Part shown: one piece after another, positions 34,910-43,079 of the stretch
Layout of the letters: every line of letters starts with the position of its first letter
Numbering within the stretch: the stretch's first letter is position 1
NCBI RefSeq assembly: GCF_900182595.1
Contig: NZ_FXTN01000014.1
Location: 117,257 to 181,256 of the forward strand
Source: Pedobacter westerhofensis
GTDB lineage: Bacteria > Bacteroidota > Bacteroidia > Sphingobacteriales > Sphingobacteriaceae
Reading direction: 5' to 3'
DNA length: 64,000 bases
The notes under the pieces: generated by a model
Databases searched by the model: none
What the model was told of the DNA's origin: nothing
The model's input: only the letters and a program-made list of their open reading frames with translations
Made by a program: the position numbers and the translations under genes

Positions 34910-36292
34910 TTGAAAGAATTGGCAGCATTACCCTCCATCAGACTATCTGAACTCACCGCACAGATCCATGATACCATTAACGGTGTTTTTGGCTCCAGAA
35001 CGTTTTGGGTAATAGCCGACGTTACCAATTATACTTTTAAGCCCCAGAGCAACTTCCATTACTTTGAACTTGTAGAGAAGGATAAGTCCTCTGCAAAAAT
35101 CCTGGCCAAGATCAGCGGCAGGGCATGGGGAAATGCAGCGGTAAATATCTCTAATTTTGAGAAAGCCACCGGGCAGCAGTTCAAAAATGATATCAATGTT
35201 CTGGTACAGGTGGCTGTGCAATATAATCCTGCCTTTGGCCTTCAGCTCAACCTGCTGGATATCGATACCAGCTTTACCCTCGGACGGTTTGAGCAGCAGC
35301 GCAAGGAAACACTGCAAAGGCTGCTGAGGGATAATCCCTCGTTTATCAGGCTTGAGGACGGCCTGTACCGTACGCGTAACAGTGACCTGCCGCTCAAGCG
35401 CGTATTGCAGCACATTGCTGTGATATCTTCTGATACTTCTGCGGGCTATCACGACTTCAGGCACACCCTGGAAAATAATACTTTTGGTTATCATTTTGAG
35501 ATCGATGATTACTTTGCCCTGGTACAGGGAGAAGGCAATGCAAAGCAGGTACTGGCGCAGCTGATTGCGGTATTTGATTCCGGAAAACCCTATGACGCAC
35601 TGGTCATCATCAGGGGCGGAGGCTCGCAGATGGATTTCCTGATCTTCGATAACTATGAGCTCAACCGCGCCATTGCGAAGTTTCCCATCCCTGTAATCAC
35701 CGGCATCGGCCACCAGAAGAATGAAACTATTGCCGATCTGATGGCGCATACCGCTACCAAAACGCCTACAAAGGTGGCAGAGCTGCTGATTGCGCACAAC
35801 AGGGGCTTTGAGGATGCACTACTGTCCTTACAGCAGCAAATGGTGATCAGGACCTTCCAGATGATGAACCATCACAAAGAACAGCTCAACCGGCTCAACC
35901 AGATCACGATCAATTCATCAAGAAACCTGATCCATGAAAAACACCGGGACATCCTCAACCTTTCGGGCATGATCCTCAGCAACCCCAGGATTATCCTCTC
36001 CAATAAGAAACGCGACCTGGATAACCTGCTGGCCAACATACGTTCGTTCAACAGGATGTATTTTGTAAACCAGTCGCGCTATATCGCTCATTTTGAATCT
36101 ATCGTGCGGTTGATGAGCCCGCAGAACATACTGAACAAAGGCTTTGCGATCCTGAAAGTGAATGGTGAGATTGTGAGCGATGCCGCACAGATCGAACCGG
36201 GCACCGAGATGACCGTAACGCTGGCCACAACAGAAATTAACACAAAGGTACTAGCTAAAACATCCCGCAATGGAAAAGAATTTGAACTATGA
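34910..36292 (+). CDS. xseA: Exodeoxyribonuclease VII large subunit
   Basis: 460 aa. The N-terminal OB-fold (RTFWVIADVTNY, then YFELVEKD) is followed by the catalytic domain with the block VIIRGGGSQMDFLIFDNYELN and GIGHQKNETIAD, then a coiled-coil C-terminus. It acts with XseB on single-stranded DNA in mismatch repair. The start is TTG. xseB overlaps its end by 23 bp. Confidence 0.94.
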   Translation: MKELAALPSIRLSELTAQIHDTINGVFGSRTFWVIADVTNYTFKPQSNFHYFELVEKDKSSAKILAKISGRAWGNAAVNISNFEKATGQQFKNDINVLVQVAVQYNPAFGLQLNLLDIDTSFTLGRFEQQRKETLQRLLRDNPSFIRLEDGLYRTRNSDLPLKRVLQHIAVISSDTSAGYHDFRHTLENNTFGYHFEIDDYFALVQGEGNAKQVLAQLIAVFDSGKPYDALVIIRGGGSQMDFLIFDNYELNRAIAKFPIPVITGIGHQKNETIADLMAHTATKTPTKVAELLIAHNRGFEDALLSLQQQMVIRTFQMMNHHKEQLNRLNQITINSSRNLIHEKHRDILNLSGMILSNPRIILSNKKRDLDNLLANIRSFNRMYFVNQSRYIAHFESIVRLMSPQNILNKGFAILKVNGEIVSDAAQIEPGTEMTVTLATTEINTKVLAKTSRNGKEFEL

Positions 36293-36476
36293 GGAAGCCT
36301 ACCAGGAGCTTGCCGCGATTGCCGCTGAGATCGAAACAGAAGCGGTATCAGTAGACGTACTTGCTGAAAAGGTAAAACGCGCTTCTGTGCTGATCGCCTT
36401 CTGCCAGGCAAAATTAAGATCTACCGAAACTGAGGTGAACAAAATTATAAAGCAGATGGAAAACCAACCCTTATAA
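36270..36476 (+). CDS. xseB: Exodeoxyribonuclease VII small subunit
   Basis: 68 aa helical protein, the usual size of XseB. The sequence begins NYEEAYQELAAIAAEIE and includes DVLAEKVKRASVLIAFCQAK, matching the family pattern. It overlaps the end of xseA by 23 bp, so the two subunits are translationally coupled. Confidence 0.92.
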   Translation: MEKNLNYEEAYQELAAIAAEIETEAVSVDVLAEKVKRASVLIAFCQAKLRSTETEVNKIIKQMENQPL

Positions 36477-36500
36477 CTACCTTCGTCTAAAAATAAAGAT

Positions 36501-37418
36501 ATGTTAGTTTACAGCGCGGAAGAAGAAGAAGCATTTTTTGATCAGATTGATCAGGTTTATGTACTTGCAGAGTCAGACGACACCGAAGCAGCGGAAGCTT
36601 TGCTGCTGGAGATCGAAGGGCAGATCCCTGATCCTAAAGAGTATTGCAGTGTGGGCGTGATTATGCTCGACAGTATCTACGCATTTTATGAGCAAACCGG
36701 TCAGCTGGAAAAAGCATTGCCTTTTTTCCTGAAAGAAACGGAGTTCCTGCAGGAAAAGATAAAAACAGACCAGGTAAAAGGTACTGTTCATTTTTTAACA
36801 ACAGGAGCGATCTATTATGCGCTTCAGGATTTAGACCAGGCAAGGGTATATTTCAGGATCGCCTATGAACTGGGCAAAAAGAAAATCTTTGCAGATTCAC
36901 ATCCCGATTTCCTTTTTATTGCACTGGCTGCAGATGAGGATTTCGAAGATTTTAAAAGAAACTTTGTTCCCGCAGAAGAGGGTGATGACGAAGGGGAAGA
37001 ACTGACTGACGAACAGCAGGACCTGATGGACGATTACTGCGAAAAGGGCAATGCCGAGATGGACGAGGAGCATTATGCTGCAGCGGCCGACTGGTTTGCA
37101 AAAGCTTACGCTGTACTGCCGGAACCGAAGGAAGACTGGGAAGCTACCGGATATATTACGGCTTCTCTGGGAGATGCCTTGTTTAGCGCCGGCAAATTCG
37201 CTGAAGCGAAGGAGCAGCTGCTGATAGCTAACGAGTTCTACACGGCCGAAGAAGCAAATCCTTTTGTGTTACTGCGCCTCGGAGAAGCCTGTTTTGAACT
37301 GGGTGACGAAAAGCAGGCACTGGAATTTCTTTTGAGAGCTTATGAGTTGGAAGGCGCTCAGCTGTTTGAAGATGACAAGAAATATCTTAAATTTTTAAAG
37401 AAACATCACGATATATAA
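36501..37418 (+). CDS. TPR-repeat protein
   Basis: 305 aa, acidic, no signal peptide. TPR-like helices are visible at about residues 60-130 and 180-295, for example EEHYAAAADWFAKAYAVLPE and FVLLRLGEACFELGDEKQAL, with an acidic spacer (EEGDDEGEELTDEQQ) between them. It is likely a cytoplasmic protein-protein adaptor. It is 24 bp after xseB, perhaps in the same transcript, but no partner can be named. Confidence 0.78.
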   Translation: MLVYSAEEEEAFFDQIDQVYVLAESDDTEAAEALLLEIEGQIPDPKEYCSVGVIMLDSIYAFYEQTGQLEKALPFFLKETEFLQEKIKTDQVKGTVHFLTTGAIYYALQDLDQARVYFRIAYELGKKKIFADSHPDFLFIALAADEDFEDFKRNFVPAEEGDDEGEELTDEQQDLMDDYCEKGNAEMDEEHYAAAADWFAKAYAVLPEPKEDWEATGYITASLGDALFSAGKFAEAKEQLLIANEFYTAEEANPFVLLRLGEACFELGDEKQALEFLLRAYELEGAQLFEDDKKYLKFLKKHHDI

Positions 37419-37436
37419 TCAAATGATAGCAGTGGC

Positions 37437-37799
37437 TTATGCAATCATGAGCTGCTGCTCTATTACTGATACCAGGAAAGATATGTCAAAGGGTTTGTTC
37501 ACTACTTCATCCGCACATATTTCCTTTACTACTTCCGCTTTTGGATGTGTAGACAATACAATCACGGGAATGTGACTGGTATCTTCTGCAGCTTTAATCG
37601 CTTCACATAGAGCAGTGCCTTCTGGAGTAGGCTGAATAATATCCAGTAAAATCGCATCCGGGCCAAAGTCTTTGATATGTTTAAACATATCATTTTCTGA
37701 ACTGATCAGGTCAAGTTCATATCCTTCCTCGGTTAAGATAACAGCAATTAATTCAAGTATATCCTTGTTTTTCTCTAACACTAATATCTTTTTCTTCAT
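37437..37799 (-). CDS. Single-domain response regulator with altered acidic pocket
   Basis: 120 aa receiver domain with no output domain. The phosphoacceptor Asp is in AILLDIIQPTPEG, the Ser/Thr in VIVLSTHP, and the Lys in VVNKPFD. The N-terminal acidic pair that binds magnesium normally reads DD; here the strand ends ILVLEKNKD, so only one acid is in place. Phosphorylation may be weak. It lies next to a second receiver gene with no adjacent histidine kinase. The start MKKKILVL is preferred to one five codons upstream. Confidence 0.82.
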   Translation of the reverse strand: MKKKILVLEKNKDILELIAVILTEEGYELDLISSENDMFKHIKDFGPDAILLDIIQPTPEGTALCEAIKAAEDTSHIPVIVLSTHPKAEVVKEICADEVVNKPFDISFLVSVIEQQLMIA

Positions 37800-37890
37800 C
37801 ACATTCAATTTCAAGCAGGATGATAATCAGAGGGGTATGATCCCGGAAAACAAATATATATAGAAAAATACTAATCTTGCAGAAAATTTG

Positions 37891-38253
37891 TCACAGTATA
37901 TGTTTTTTAATCATATTCGTGATCTCGTCCAGATCAAAGGGCTTGGCGATGAATTCGTCTGCACAGGCCTGCTGGATCACCTGCGTTTCTGTGGCATGGG
38001 CCGACATGATAATTACGGGTATATGTTGTGTTGCAGGAGATTTTTTCAGCTCCAGGCACAGATCAAGGCCATTTCCGTCCGGCAGCATCACATCCAGCAG
38101 GAAAAGGCCGGTATCTTCAGCCAGCGGCGGCTGTTCCCTGAAATCAGAAATACTGTCCGCAAGTACTACTTCGTATCCCATTTCAACAAGGATATAACAT
38201 ACAATATACCTGATATCTTCGTCGTCTTCAACTATGTGTATCCGTTTTGCCAT
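37891..38253 (-). CDS. Single-domain response regulator
   Basis: 120 aa receiver domain. The full set of conserved residues is present: acidic pair in HIVEDDED, phosphoacceptor Asp in FLLDVMLPDGNG, Ser in VIIMSAHA, and Lys in FIAKPFD. No output domain is fused, so it probably acts on a partner protein or phosphorelay. It is transcribed with the second receiver downstream, 91 bp away. Confidence 0.87.
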   Translation of the reverse strand: MAKRIHIVEDDEDIRYIVCYILVEMGYEVVLADSISDFREQPPLAEDTGLFLLDVMLPDGNGLDLCLELKKSPATQHIPVIIMSAHATETQVIQQACADEFIAKPFDLDEITNMIKKHIL

Positions 38254-38372
38254 ATACATCTATTAGTGTAGCTATTATAACAAGGTATACGATGAAAAAT
38301 TGATTTAGTATCAGATCCTGAAATAAAAAGTGAATAAAAATGTTGGAATGGGTATTTATTTCGTAAAAGTTA

Positions 38373-38380
38373 TATATTTG
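38373..38380 (+). promoter_or_regulatory. Candidate -7 box for the histone-H1-like gene
   Basis: TATATTTG fits TAnnTTTG and lies 22 bp before the ATG at 38403. No clear -33 box was found. Confidence 0.45.
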
Positions 38381-38402
38381 GCTTCATATTAAAGATTAAA
38401 AC

Positions 38403-38582
38403 ATGGAAAAATTTACAAAATTAAAAGAACTGCTTGCTTCTGCCGAAGCTGATGTAGAGAAGTTTTACAATGCTGGCAACAGTGCTGCAGGTACAAGAGT
38501 ACGTAAAGCAATGCAGGATTTAAAAGTTCTTGCTCAGGACATCCGTGCTGAAGTAACAGACAAAAAAAATTCAGCTAAGTAA
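38403..38582 (+). CDS. Small histone-H1-like protein
   Basis: 59 aa, helical and Lys/Ala-rich, starting MEKFTKLKELLASAEADVEK and containing TRVRKAMQDLKVLAQDIR. It matches the pattern of the short histone-H1-like proteins found throughout Bacteroidota, which are thought to be nucleoid or DNA-associated, although the lysine content of this one is modest. It has its own promoter box and a terminator after it, so it is a single-gene unit. Confidence 0.85.
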   Translation: MEKFTKLKELLASAEADVEKFYNAGNSAAGTRVRKAMQDLKVLAQDIRAEVTDKKNSAK

Positions 38583-38602
38583 GATTAGCACAACCTAACC
38601 TG

Positions 38603-38683
38603 AAGAGGGTATATCAAAATAGAGTGTCTGCAATCTTACCGGTTGGTTATACTCTGGATTGTTATTCCCTCTTTTTATTTTTA
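38603..38683 (+). terminator. Two-tier terminator after the histone-H1-like gene
   Basis: AAGAGGG (38603-38609) pairs with CCCTCTT (38667-38673), and inside it AGAGT (38621-38625) pairs with ACTCT (38651-38655). A T-rich tail (TTTATTTTTAA) follows. The long inner loop makes this a moderate call. Confidence 0.5.
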
Positions 38684-38688
38684 ATATT

Positions 38689-39687
38689 ATGCCTTATATC
38701 GCGCATCCAGACCGCTATACAAATATGCAATACCGCCGCTGCGGAAAAAGCGGGCTTAAATTATCTGCCCTCTCGCTCGGCCTGTGGCACAATTTCGGCC
38801 ATGTAGACCAGCTGCAGAATTCTACCAATATCATCAAACTGGCATTCGACAGTGGTATAACCCACTTTGACCTGGCCAATAATTACGGCCCGCCTCCGGG
38901 CTCGGCAGAAGAAAACTTCGGAACCATCCTGAAGCAAAATTTTGCATCATACCGCGACGAGATGGTGATCTCTTCCAAAGCGGGATACACGATGTGGGAC
39001 GGCCCGTATGGCGACTGGGGTTCAAAGAAATACCTGGTGTCAAGTATGGACCAGAGCCTGAAACGTATGGGGCTGGATTATGTGGATATTTTTTATCACC
39101 ATCGCCCGGATCCTGAAACTCCGCTTGAAGAAACAATGGCTACGCTGGATCTTTTTGTACGTCAGGGAAAAGCTTTGTATGTGGGGATTTCAAATTACCA
39201 GGCGCCGGAAGCTGAAGCAGCGATTAAGTTGTTGCGCCAGATGGGCACGCCATGCCTGATCCATCAGCCTAAATATTCGATGTTCGAAAGATGGATCGAA
39301 AATGGCTTGCTGGATGTTCTGGGAGCAGAAGGAGTGGGATGTATCCCGTTTTCTCCCTTAGCTCAGGGATTGCTGACCAACAAGTACCTGCACGGTATTC
39401 CTGAAGATTCAAGAGCGGCAAAACCAACAGGTTTCCTGCAGCAGTCCCAGATTACGCCAGAAGTGCTGAAACAATTGAACGCATTGAATGCGCTTGCCGG
39501 AGAACGCGGACAAACACTGGCGCAAATGGCGCTGGCCTGGATTCTGCGCGACGAGCGGATTACCTCAGTGCTGGTAGGGGCAAGCCGTCCTGAACAGCTG
39601 ATGGACTCGCTGAAATGTCTGGAGAACCTCGATTTTACTGCGGAAGAATTACAGGGTATCGATCAGATACTGGCGAATCAGGTTTAA
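38689..39687 (+). CDS. Aldo/keto reductase (YghZ-like)
   Basis: 332 aa from the ATG at 38689. The typical YghZ/L-glyceraldehyde-3-phosphate reductase N-terminus (MQYRRCGKSGLKL, then LSLGLWHNFG) is present. Catalytic residues fall in DLANNYGPPPGSAEENFG (Asp, Tyr), SSKAGYTMW (Lys) and YHHRPDP (His). NADPH is the expected cofactor. An earlier in-frame ATG at 38659 lies inside the preceding terminator, so it is less likely. Confidence 0.9.
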   Translation: MPYIAHPDRYTNMQYRRCGKSGLKLSALSLGLWHNFGHVDQLQNSTNIIKLAFDSGITHFDLANNYGPPPGSAEENFGTILKQNFASYRDEMVISSKAGYTMWDGPYGDWGSKKYLVSSMDQSLKRMGLDYVDIFYHHRPDPETPLEETMATLDLFVRQGKALYVGISNYQAPEAEAAIKLLRQMGTPCLIHQPKYSMFERWIENGLLDVLGAEGVGCIPFSPLAQGLLTNKYLHGIPEDSRAAKPTGFLQQSQITPEVLKQLNALNALAGERGQTLAQMALAWILRDERITSVLVGASRPEQLMDSLKCLENLDFTAEELQGIDQILANQV

Positions 39688-39782
39688 TCCGCAGATCAGA
39701 TAATTTCCGCAACGGCGGAAAGGCTATTACAATTTACAATGCTACGGAGAATATACCTTAGATTCCCGTATGATAACATATT

Positions 39783-40169
39783 ATGACTTTAGAAGAGAAG
39801 ATTAAAGCATCGGAGACGAGGATTTTTAAAGCGGTATTCCCAAATACAACGAATCACTATGATACGCTTTTTGGAGGTACGGCAATGATGATGATGGATG
39901 AAGTGGCTTTTATCTGTGCTACAAGGTTCAGCAGGCAGAAAATGGTCACGGTAAGCAGTGACAGGATAGATTTTACGCATCCTATTCCGGCAGGGACTAT
40001 TGTTGAACTGGTGGCCACGGTGAGCCATGTGGGGAATACGAGCATGAAGGTGAGGGTGGATATATTTGTGGAACAGATGTATTCCGAACTGCGCGAGAAA
40101 GCAGTGAGCGGGGAGTTTTCTTTCGTCGCTATGGATGAGTATAAAAAGCCAACGCCAATTCTTAAATGA
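39783..40169 (+). CDS. Acyl-CoA thioesterase, hotdog fold (YciA-like)
   Basis: 128 aa. The hotdog block NHYDTLFGGTAMMMMDEVAF carries the catalytic Asp, followed by VSSDRIDFTHPIPAGTIVEL. These enzymes hydrolyse acyl-CoA thioesters in the cytoplasm. It lies alone between the aldo/keto reductase and a structured intergenic region. Confidence 0.88.
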   Translation: MTLEEKIKASETRIFKAVFPNTTNHYDTLFGGTAMMMMDEVAFICATRFSRQKMVTVSSDRIDFTHPIPAGTIVELVATVSHVGNTSMKVRVDIFVEQMYSELREKAVSGEFSFVAMDEYKKPTPILK

Positions 40170-40232
40170 GGTGTTGCGGCTTCGTTTTTCGCATTTCTGA
40201 TGTATTGATTGGATAGGTAGATCTGCCTTCGG

Positions 40233-40340
40233 TAAAAAAACACATGTACTGCTTCACACCCCATTCTTCATTTGATTTAGATTAGCATCTAAATCAAATA
40301 AACAATGCACGGTGTGAATCAGCACATGTGTTTTTTTTTT
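40233..40340. repeat. Nested three-tier hairpin with T-run tail
   Basis: Three pairs of arms close in order: AAAAAAACACATGT (40234-40247) with ACATGTGTTTTTTTT (from 40324); TTCACACC (40253-40260) with GGTGTGAA (40311-40318); and ATTTGATTTAGAT (40270-40282) with ATCTAAATCAAAT (40287-40299) around a four-base loop. The flanking A- and T-runs let it act as a terminator on both strands; its size also suits a mobile palindromic element. Confidence 0.8.
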
Positions 40341-40378
40341 AAGTGCATCTTTTGGATCATCTAACCCCGCAGGTTGGC

Positions 40379-40560
40379 CTCGCGATCAGCATGTATTATT
40401 TTCAACTGACTGTTTTCGCCTTGCAACCGGTATATTGTCTTTGCAACCGGCCTCATAGCCTTTCGACCGGCATATTTTCCTTGCGACCGGCTATCTTAGC
40501 CTTGCGACCAGCTGCTGTCCTTTCGACCGGCATATCGGCCTTGCGATCGGCATGCATACA
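40379..40560. repeat. Degenerate 20-bp tandem repeat, about nine copies
   Basis: Units read approximately TTGCGACCGGCATATTGTCC, with starts near 40401, 40421, 40441, 40461, 40481, 40502, 40521 and 40541 and a diverged first copy from 40379. The GACCGG core is the best conserved part. The period is close to two helical turns and is not a multiple of three, so it is not coding. Confidence 0.75.
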
Positions 40561-40609
40561 GGTTTGGGTTGCGTCTCCCGGTTTTAACCCTATACCTGAT
40601 ACCAATAAT

Positions 40610-41806
40610 CTACAATCCGAGCTTTTTGCTGATCGCGCCAGGGATACCACCTTTGTGCAGCAGGATCGCGGTAGTTTTGTATTTCACGTAATTCTTTGTT
40701 ACATACAGGTAGCCCTTGTAATCGTTGGTTACGCCCCATGAGTTTTTTACGATATAGTATTCGCGGCCGTTCTGATCTTTGGCAAGGCCAACGATGTGCA
40801 TACCATGGTCGTCCGTGGTTTGGTAGTTGTCAAAGGCCGTCTGGCGGATTTCCTGGGTGATTTCCATTTCGGGTTTTGGCTCGCTGAACATCGCGGCAGT
40901 TTCCTCGGCCGTCATGTCTTCTGCAGCTTTCGCCGGAACGTAGGCTACGCCATTTTTATAGGAGAAGGATTTTTCGCTGACATCTGTGGCCCATGCTACA
41001 GAATAACCTTTTTTCAGTGCATTGTCGATGATCTCAGTGATCTCATTTATGGGAACGTTGGATACCTGATCAAACGACCAGTTGTCTGGCACCAGCAAAG
41101 TGAATTTGGAGTAGAAAGGGTGGTCGCTGAAGGACGAAAGTTCGATGTAATCATCAGGCTTAATGCCCACTACCTCTTTCGCAAAAGTTTGCGGGGTATA
41201 TGTTTTGCCCTGGTAGTCAAATTTTTTCGGCACTTCGCCCAGGTAAGAATCGATCATTCCGGCGTAGGCTTTTTCCCAGTTGGGTGTCAGGGTCCCGTTT
41301 GCATTTTTTACGACGGCTTCAAGCATGGCTGAAGTGATGGCGCCCATTTCGGCAAATTTGTTCTTTTTGGTACCGTAGTTGAGGCCGGTATAGTTGATTT
41401 GTGGTACCGCGCCATATTTCCTGTACATATTGATCACGTCGTGCAGCGCACCGCCATCGCCCAGGGTTACTGCGCCGTGCATGCGCACGTAGTTGATCCC
41501 TTTTTCCACGTAGGCATTGCGGGCAGAGTAGATTTGAGAAAGCACAACAGGTTTTTTGCCCATTCTGATCATCTCTGATTCAAGGAAAGAGTTGGTAGAG
41601 TAGCTCCAGCAGGTGCCGGAAGAGCCCTGGTTTTGTACAGGTGTGTTTTCAAGGTTGATGATGTCGGTGAATTTGAAGCCTGCGGTGCTGTTGGCCGACT
41701 GGTTATTTTTAAGCGAGTTAACCAGGTTGTCCTGGGCGTAGCCAAAGGCTGATGATAAAAGTAGTCCCGAGGCCAGGAATAAGGGCTTGATCAATGATTT
41801 AGTCAT
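40610..41806 (-). CDS. C1 papain-family peptidase (bleomycin hydrolase-like), exported
   Basis: 398 aa with a signal peptide ending at GYAQ. The catalytic triad is visible: Cys in SSGTCWSYS (about residue 63), His in DDHGMHIVG (about 335) and Asn in VKNSWG (about 353). The layout matches peptidase family C1B, the bleomycin hydrolase/aminopeptidase C group, but the signal peptide indicates a periplasmic or surface location. Confidence 0.9.
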   Translation of the reverse strand: MTKSLIKPLFLASGLLLSSAFGYAQDNLVNSLKNNQSANSTAGFKFTDIINLENTPVQNQGSSGTCWSYSTNSFLESEMIRMGKKPVVLSQIYSARNAYVEKGINYVRMHGAVTLGDGGALHDVINMYRKYGAVPQINYTGLNYGTKKNKFAEMGAITSAMLEAVVKNANGTLTPNWEKAYAGMIDSYLGEVPKKFDYQGKTYTPQTFAKEVVGIKPDDYIELSSFSDHPFYSKFTLLVPDNWSFDQVSNVPINEITEIIDNALKKGYSVAWATDVSEKSFSYKNGVAYVPAKAAEDMTAEETAAMFSEPKPEMEITQEIRQTAFDNYQTTDDHGMHIVGLAKDQNGREYYIVKNSWGVTNDYKGYLYVTKNYVKYKTTAILLHKGGIPGAISKKLGL

Positions 41807-42026
41807 ATTTGAATTTAGTTCTGCAACTTAATTGCGTTTGTTTATCTTTGTCGGGCAATGTAGCAGTTTTAGCAGATTGATGAAAAAATAGCAAGGATTT
41901 TGAGCGCTGCGCAACATGAAAATTACGAAGAAATCATCCGGGTTTAATTTTTTTAACTATTTGTGGCCGGCCTGCTCGGGCCGATATGATAAAAGAGTAA
42001 TTTTACGATAAGATAGACAAGAGCGA

Positions 42027-43061
42027 ATGAAAGCGAAAGAAGTAACACTCCTGACCGGGTTTTTGGGTGCCGGAAAAACAACGGTGCTCAATGCGGTTAT
42101 CGCCAAAAAGAAAGATACACGGTTTGCGATTATAGAAAACGAAATCGGGGAGGAGAGCATTGATGCAGGGCTGATCCTGAAAAGCGAAGATGATATTATG
42201 GAGCTGAATAACGGTTGCCTTTGCTGTACGCTGAACGATAATATCTACGAACTGCTCAATAACCTGTGGGACAGAAGGGATTCCTGGGACCACCTGATCA
42301 TTGAAGCAACGGGCATTGCCGATCCCGCAAACATTGCCCATCCTTTCCTTACCAGTGATAATGTAAAACGTGGTTTCGATCTTAAAAGGGTAATCTGTAT
42401 TGTGGATGCGGAACTGATCGAGGACCAGCTGAAGGAACATCCGGAGGCCATTAAGCAAATTGCATTCAGCGACCTCATCCTGCTCAATAAAGTAGAAAAA
42501 GTAAGTGCCGGATATGTGACAGCGCTTCAGGCAATTCTAAAATCAATCAATCCTTTTGCAGAGACGCTGATCGCCGAAGGGCAGAACTTCCAGGTCACGA
42601 AGCTGTTTGCCCGCGAGCGTTTTGCCAACTTTTACAGCAACCCCAGGCCTGTAGCTACCCCTAAAGGGATATTCAGCCTCAGCAGCGCAGCACCGGAAAA
42701 ACAGCCGCTGGTTGCATTTGGTACGTCGCATAACAAGCATGAGCACAGCGATATTGAGACAATCCTGCTCAAGTATAAGGAGAGCATGAATATCCAGGAG
42801 CTGGAACACCGCATGATGGTTTTCCTCATCGCGCAGTCGGCCAATGTTTACCGGGTCAAGGGCATTATTTACAGCCACCTTTTCGAAAGCAGGATTGTGC
42901 TGCAGACCGTTGGCAAGTCGCTCGCCATCACGCTGGGCGAAACCTGGCTGCCCGATGAGATCCGCGAAACAAAGATCGTGGTGATCGGAAAAGGCCTTAA
43001 ATTATATGGTTTCGATAAAATGTTCCGAACCTGCCTTTATTCTCCGTCGGATATAAAATAA
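42027..43061 (+). CDS. CobW/COG0523-family GTP-binding metallochaperone
   Basis: 344 aa. G1 is GFLGAGKTTVLNA, the metal-binding CxCC motif lies in NNGCLCCTLND, and a G4-like segment is LILLNKVE. The C-terminal CobW_C domain follows (from about residue 265). The family delivers zinc or other metals to client proteins. Despite the name, no link to the cobalamin genes 25 kb away is visible, and the metal is unknown. Confidence 0.88.
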   Translation: MKAKEVTLLTGFLGAGKTTVLNAVIAKKKDTRFAIIENEIGEESIDAGLILKSEDDIMELNNGCLCCTLNDNIYELLNNLWDRRDSWDHLIIEATGIADPANIAHPFLTSDNVKRGFDLKRVICIVDAELIEDQLKEHPEAIKQIAFSDLILLNKVEKVSAGYVTALQAILKSINPFAETLIAEGQNFQVTKLFARERFANFYSNPRPVATPKGIFSLSSAAPEKQPLVAFGTSHNKHEHSDIETILLKYKESMNIQELEHRMMVFLIAQSANVYRVKGIIYSHLFESRIVLQTVGKSLAITLGETWLPDEIRETKIVVIGKGLKLYGFDKMFRTCLYSPSDIK

Positions 43062-43079
43062 ATCAATTAAATTGGCCAC

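Larger units (their letters stand above)
40170..40609. other. Convergent intergenic region with giant hairpin and minisatellite, 440 bp
   Basis: This region between the converging thioesterase and peptidase genes holds a nested hairpin (40233-40340) and a degenerate 20-bp tandem repeat (40379-40560). No convincing coding sequence is present. Confidence 0.75.

Noticed and set aside
40379..40560. Possible CRISPR array or repeat-protein gene
   Set aside because: Units are back to back without spacers, and the 20-bp period breaks the reading frame, so neither fits.
42027..43061. CobW gene as part of the cobalamin pathway
   Set aside because: It lies 25 kb from the B12 genes; family members with CxCC motifs are mostly zinc or other metal chaperones, so the name alone is no evidence.
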